In this document: positions 32,837-35,275 of the stretch, in pieces
How positions within the stretch are numbered: the stretch's first letter is position 1
Layout: the number at the start of each line of letters is the position of its first letter
Origin: Alphaproteobacteria bacterium
GTDB taxonomy: Bacteria; Pseudomonadota; Alphaproteobacteria; GCA-2731375
Reading direction: 5' to 3'
Length of the DNA: 35,275 bases
Assembly: GCA_028281075.1 (NCBI GenBank)
Contig: JANQKO010000098.1
Coordinates: 1 to 35,275, forward strand
Made by a program: the position numbers and the translations under genes
Notes under the pieces: generated by a model
What the model saw: the letters and a program-made list of their open reading frames with translations, nothing else
What the model was told of the DNA's origin: nothing
Database searches by the model: none

Positions 32837-34527
32837 GCGCAAAACCCGCGGCGGCAATCGATCCGATCACGCTGGAGATCCTGTTCAACGGCCTGCGCTC
32901 GATCACCGACGAGACCTATATCGCCATCACCAAGGCCGCCTACTCCACCAACATCAAGGAGCGGCGGGACCACTCGACCTGCCTGATGGATCCGCAGGGC
33001 CGGCTGATCGTGCAGGCCGAGAACTCGCTGCCGGTGCATCTCGCCTCGATGCTGGGGCTGATGCACAAGCTGCTGGAGAAGTTTCCGGCGGACGAGATCC
33101 ACGAGGGCGACATCTTCGTGGCCAACGATCCCTATGCCGGCGGCGGCACCCACCTGCCGGACGTGAACCTGGCCATGCCGGTCTTCGTCGACGGCCGGCT
33201 GCTGGGCTTCATGTGCAACCTGGCGCACCACGCCGATATCGGCGGCATGTCGCCCGGCAGCATGGCCGGCGGCATGACCGAGATCTACCAGGAAGGCCTG
33301 CGCATCCCGGTGGTCAAGCTGTTCAGCCGCGGCGAGCTGGTACGCGACGTGTTCGACCTGCTGCTGCTGAACGTGCGCGTGCCCGAGGAGCGGCGGGGCG
33401 ACTATTACGCCCAGGTCGCGGCCTGCAAGCTGGGCGTCCGGCGCCTGCTGGAACTGGCCGAGCGCTACGATGCCGGGACACTGGCGGCGGGGTTCGCGGC
33501 GATCATGGACCGCACCGAAGCCCGTATCCGCGCCGCCATCGGCGGCATTCCCGACGGCAGCTACAGCTTCCGCGACGTGCTGGACAATGACGGCATGGGT
33601 GCCGAGGACATCGCCATCGCCGTGCGCGTCGACGTCGCCGGCGACCGTATTTCCTTCGATTTCGACGGCAGCGGCGCGCAGGTCAGGGGCAACGTCAACG
33701 TCACGCTGAACGCCACCCAGTCGGCGGTCTATTACGTGCTGAAGGGCATGCTGGACCCGGAGATCCCGAACAACGACGGCCTGATCCGCGCCGTCGACAT
33801 CACGGCGCCGCCGGACAGCATCGTCAACGCCGGCTTTCCGGCCGCCGTCGCCGGCCGGGCGAACACGGCCCAGCGCATCATCGACGTGCTGATCGGCGCG
33901 CTGGCCCAGGCCCTGCCCGAGCAGGCCGTCGGCGCCGCGAACGGCGCCAACGTGACGGCGGTGTTCTTCGGCGCCGACCCCAGGACCGGGCGCGACTATG
34001 TCTATCTGGAGACGCTCGGCGGCGGTTTCGGCGGGCGGGCGCACAAAGACGGCAAGGACGGCGTGCAGGTGCATATCACCAACACCTCGAACCTGCCGGT
34101 GGAAGCCATCGAGATGGAGTACCCGCTGCTGGTCGAGAGCTATGGTCTGATCGAGGATTCCGGCGGCCCCGGCCGGCATCGCGGCGGCATGGGCCTGCGC
34201 CGCGTGGTCCGGCCGGTCGGGCACGAGACCGTGTTCAACGGCATGGGCGAGCGCTTCCGGCACCGGCCCTGGGGCATCTTCGGCGGCGGCGACGGCGCCA
34301 CCGGCCGGTTCCTGCTGCGCGGACCGGCAGGCGACGAAGCGCTGGCGGACAAGCCGGCCGGCATCGTCATCGGCCCCGACACCGCCGTGGTCGTGGAAAC
34401 GCCCGGCGCCGGCGGCTACGGCCCGCCGGCGGACCGCGATTCCGCGGCGCTGGCCGAGGACCGGGCCAGCGGCAAGTTCAGCGACGCCTACCTGCGCCGC
34501 CACTACGGCGACGCGGCGGACGATTGA
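32833..34527 (+). CDS. hyuB: Hydantoinase B/oxoprolinase family protein, subunit B
   Basis: The 564-residue partner of HyuA has ITLEILFNGLRSITDE, STNIKERRDHSTCLMD, GDIFVANDPYAGGGTHLPDV, NLAHHADIGGMSPGS and the C-terminal GGGFGGR and DSGGPGRHRGGMG motifs of the family. Conserved Asp and His residues in the DPYAGGGTHLPDV and AHHAD stretches probably form a metal site, as in related carboxylases. It starts in the hyuA stop codon, so the subunits are made together. A Nudix hydrolase gene follows nine bases after its stop. Confidence 0.93.
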   Translation: MSAKPAAAIDPITLEILFNGLRSITDETYIAITKAAYSTNIKERRDHSTCLMDPQGRLIVQAENSLPVHLASMLGLMHKLLEKFPADEIHEGDIFVANDPYAGGGTHLPDVNLAMPVFVDGRLLGFMCNLAHHADIGGMSPGSMAGGMTEIYQEGLRIPVVKLFSRGELVRDVFDLLLLNVRVPEERRGDYYAQVAACKLGVRRLLELAERYDAGTLAAGFAAIMDRTEARIRAAIGGIPDGSYSFRDVLDNDGMGAEDIAIAVRVDVAGDRISFDFDGSGAQVRGNVNVTLNATQSAVYYVLKGMLDPEIPNNDGLIRAVDITAPPDSIVNAGFPAAVAGRANTAQRIIDVLIGALAQALPEQAVGAANGANVTAVFFGADPRTGRDYVYLETLGGGFGGRAHKDGKDGVQVHITNTSNLPVEAIEMEYPLLVESYGLIEDSGGPGRHRGGMGLRRVVRPVGHETVFNGMGERFRHRPWGIFGGGDGATGRFLLRGPAGDEALADKPAGIVIGPDTAVVVETPGAGGYGPPADRDSAALAEDRASGKFSDAYLRRHYGDAADD

Positions 34528-34536
34528 CCCGCCGCG

Positions 34537-34980
34537 ATGACGGACGACCGCAGCTATCCCGACCGGCCGATCGTCGGCATCGGCGTCGTCGTCTTCAAGG
34601 GAACCGAGGTGCTGCTGATCCGGCGCGGCAAGCCGCCGCGACAGGGCCAGTGGAGCCTGCCGGGCGGGGTGCAGGAACTGGGCGAGACCGTCCACGAGGC
34701 GGCGCGGCGCGAGGTGGCCGAGGAGACCGGCGTCGACATCGATATCGTCGGCCTGATCGACACCGTCGACACGATCGAACGCGATGAGCGCGACCGCGTG
34801 CGCTACCACTACACGCTGATCGACATCGCCGCCACCTGGCGCGAAGGCGAGCCGCGCGCCGGCAGCGACGCGGCCGGCGTCTGCTGGGCCCCGCGCGCCG
34901 GCCTCGGCGCCTACGACCTGTGGGACGAAACGACACGCATCATCGGCCTGGCGGAAGCGCTGGTCGACGGCGGCCGGTAA
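34537..34980 (+). CDS. Nudix hydrolase (ADP-ribose pyrophosphatase-like)
   Basis: Nudix enzymes cleave nucleoside diphosphates linked to another moiety. The 147-residue protein has a complete Nudix box at about residues 44-66 (G-x5-E-x7-REV-x-EE-x-GV), preceded by VLLIRRGKPPRQGQWSLPGG, close to short ADP-ribose- or NADH-type Nudix proteins. No strong ribosome site precedes the ATG, which lies nine bases after hyuB, so translation is probably coupled. Its place as third gene in the hyuAB operon is notable but its role there is unknown. Confidence 0.9.
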   Translation: MTDDRSYPDRPIVGIGVVVFKGTEVLLIRRGKPPRQGQWSLPGGVQELGETVHEAARREVAEETGVDIDIVGLIDTVDTIERDERDRVRYHYTLIDIAATWREGEPRAGSDAAGVCWAPRAGLGAYDLWDETTRIIGLAEALVDGGR

Positions 34981-35070
34981 TCACCCGGATCGCCGGACCC
35001 GGCCCTCAAACGTCATGCCAGCACCGCGCAGACCGTGATAGCGGTGAAAATGGCGCGATATCGGTGCCAG

Positions 35071-35275
35071 CATGCTTCGAGACGACGCTCCGCGTCTCCT
35101 CAGAGCGTGTGAATGAATTACTCACGACCCAAAAGAAGCCGTCATGCTGGCGCAGGCCAGCATCCAGCGGCATCGTAACCTGTTGAAAAACAACAAACGT
35201 GGATCCTGGCCCCCGGCCTGCGCCGGGGCAGGCTCCGCCAGGATGACAACCTGGGTGGCTGCGGTGCGATTCTTT
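35071..35275 (-). repeat. Dispersed repeat, copy 2 (inverted relative to 14390-14572)
   Basis: On the minus strand this reads the same series as copy 1: ATCGCACC, GTTGTCATCCTGGCG, a longer GC-rich hairpin insert, CCAGGATCCA, TTGTTTTTCAACAGGTTA, GATGCCGCTGGATGCTGGCC, GCCAGCATGACGGCTT, GGGTCG and TCTGAGGA...GTCTCGAA. It runs to or past the right window edge. No gene is seen from 34981 to the end. Confidence 0.85.

Noticed and set aside
30329..34809. Two long minus-strand frames (842 and 764 codons) opposite hyuA and hyuB
   Set aside because: Shadows of two convincing family members; compositionally biased Arg/Ala/Asp-rich products.

Overview
The window looks like a chromosomal segment of a GC-rich alphaproteobacterium, most plausibly a Rhodospirillales-type organism. 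The grounds are a PopZ (DUF2497) gene, a family confined to Alphaproteobacteria; the alphaproteobacterial gene order pcm-like / rhodanese / tolC / popZ / valS; strong G/C at third codon positions; and dispersed palindromic repeats between genes. Genus cannot be decided from the sequence alone.

Layout. (1) 1-3473, minus strand: isoaspartate methyltransferase family protein, rhodanese, TolC-type outer membrane channel, PopZ and the start of valS, with a promoter-like sequence ahead of the first gene. (2) 3627-9289: an intact tRNA-Cys(GCA) whose 3' part is repeated as a 52-bp direct repeat 5.6 kb further on. The repeat brackets a decayed genomic island holding a tyrosine integrase killed by a nonsense codon and a frameshift, a decapitated ORF, an IS3-family remnant split by a second, apparently complete IS3-family element, a 197-bp internally deleted IS66-type element, and two orphan, AT-richer membrane-protein genes. 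(3) 9307-14212: a small membrane protein, an animal-haem-peroxidase-like protein, a LysR regulator and a secreted beta-lactamase-fold hydrolase with an extra C-terminal domain. (4) 14583-18168: an XRE/MmyB-type regulator divergent from a four-helix membrane protein with a palindromic operator candidate between them; a divergent KDPG aldolase / 2-keto-3-deoxygluconate kinase pair; and an AroQ-like protein with an altered active site. (5) 18255-23512: histidine phosphatase plus a coupled secreted hydrolase; a fused enoyl-CoA hydratase/3-hydroxyacyl-CoA dehydrogenase; a PPOX flavoprotein plus a SixA-like phosphatase. (6) 23602-34980: two divergent operons. The leftward one is TAXI binding protein, fused TRAP permease, ThDP enzyme and ADP-forming acyl-CoA ligase. 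The rightward one is hydantoinase/oxoprolinase A and B plus a Nudix hydrolase.

Region 6 reads as one import-and-breakdown locus: a TRAP-TAXI system brings in an unidentified organic acid or lactam/imide, an ATP-dependent HyuAB enzyme could open or carboxylate it, a ThDP enzyme could decarboxylate a 2-oxo acid, and the ADP-forming ligase could interconvert the acyl-CoA and free acid. The substrate is unknown.

The three larger gaps between convergent genes (14213-14582, 17601-17727, 23513-23601) each hold palindromic repeats of a different kind. One of them, about 180 bp, recurs in inverted orientation at the right edge of the window. No CRISPR array, rRNA gene or recognisable defence system was found.
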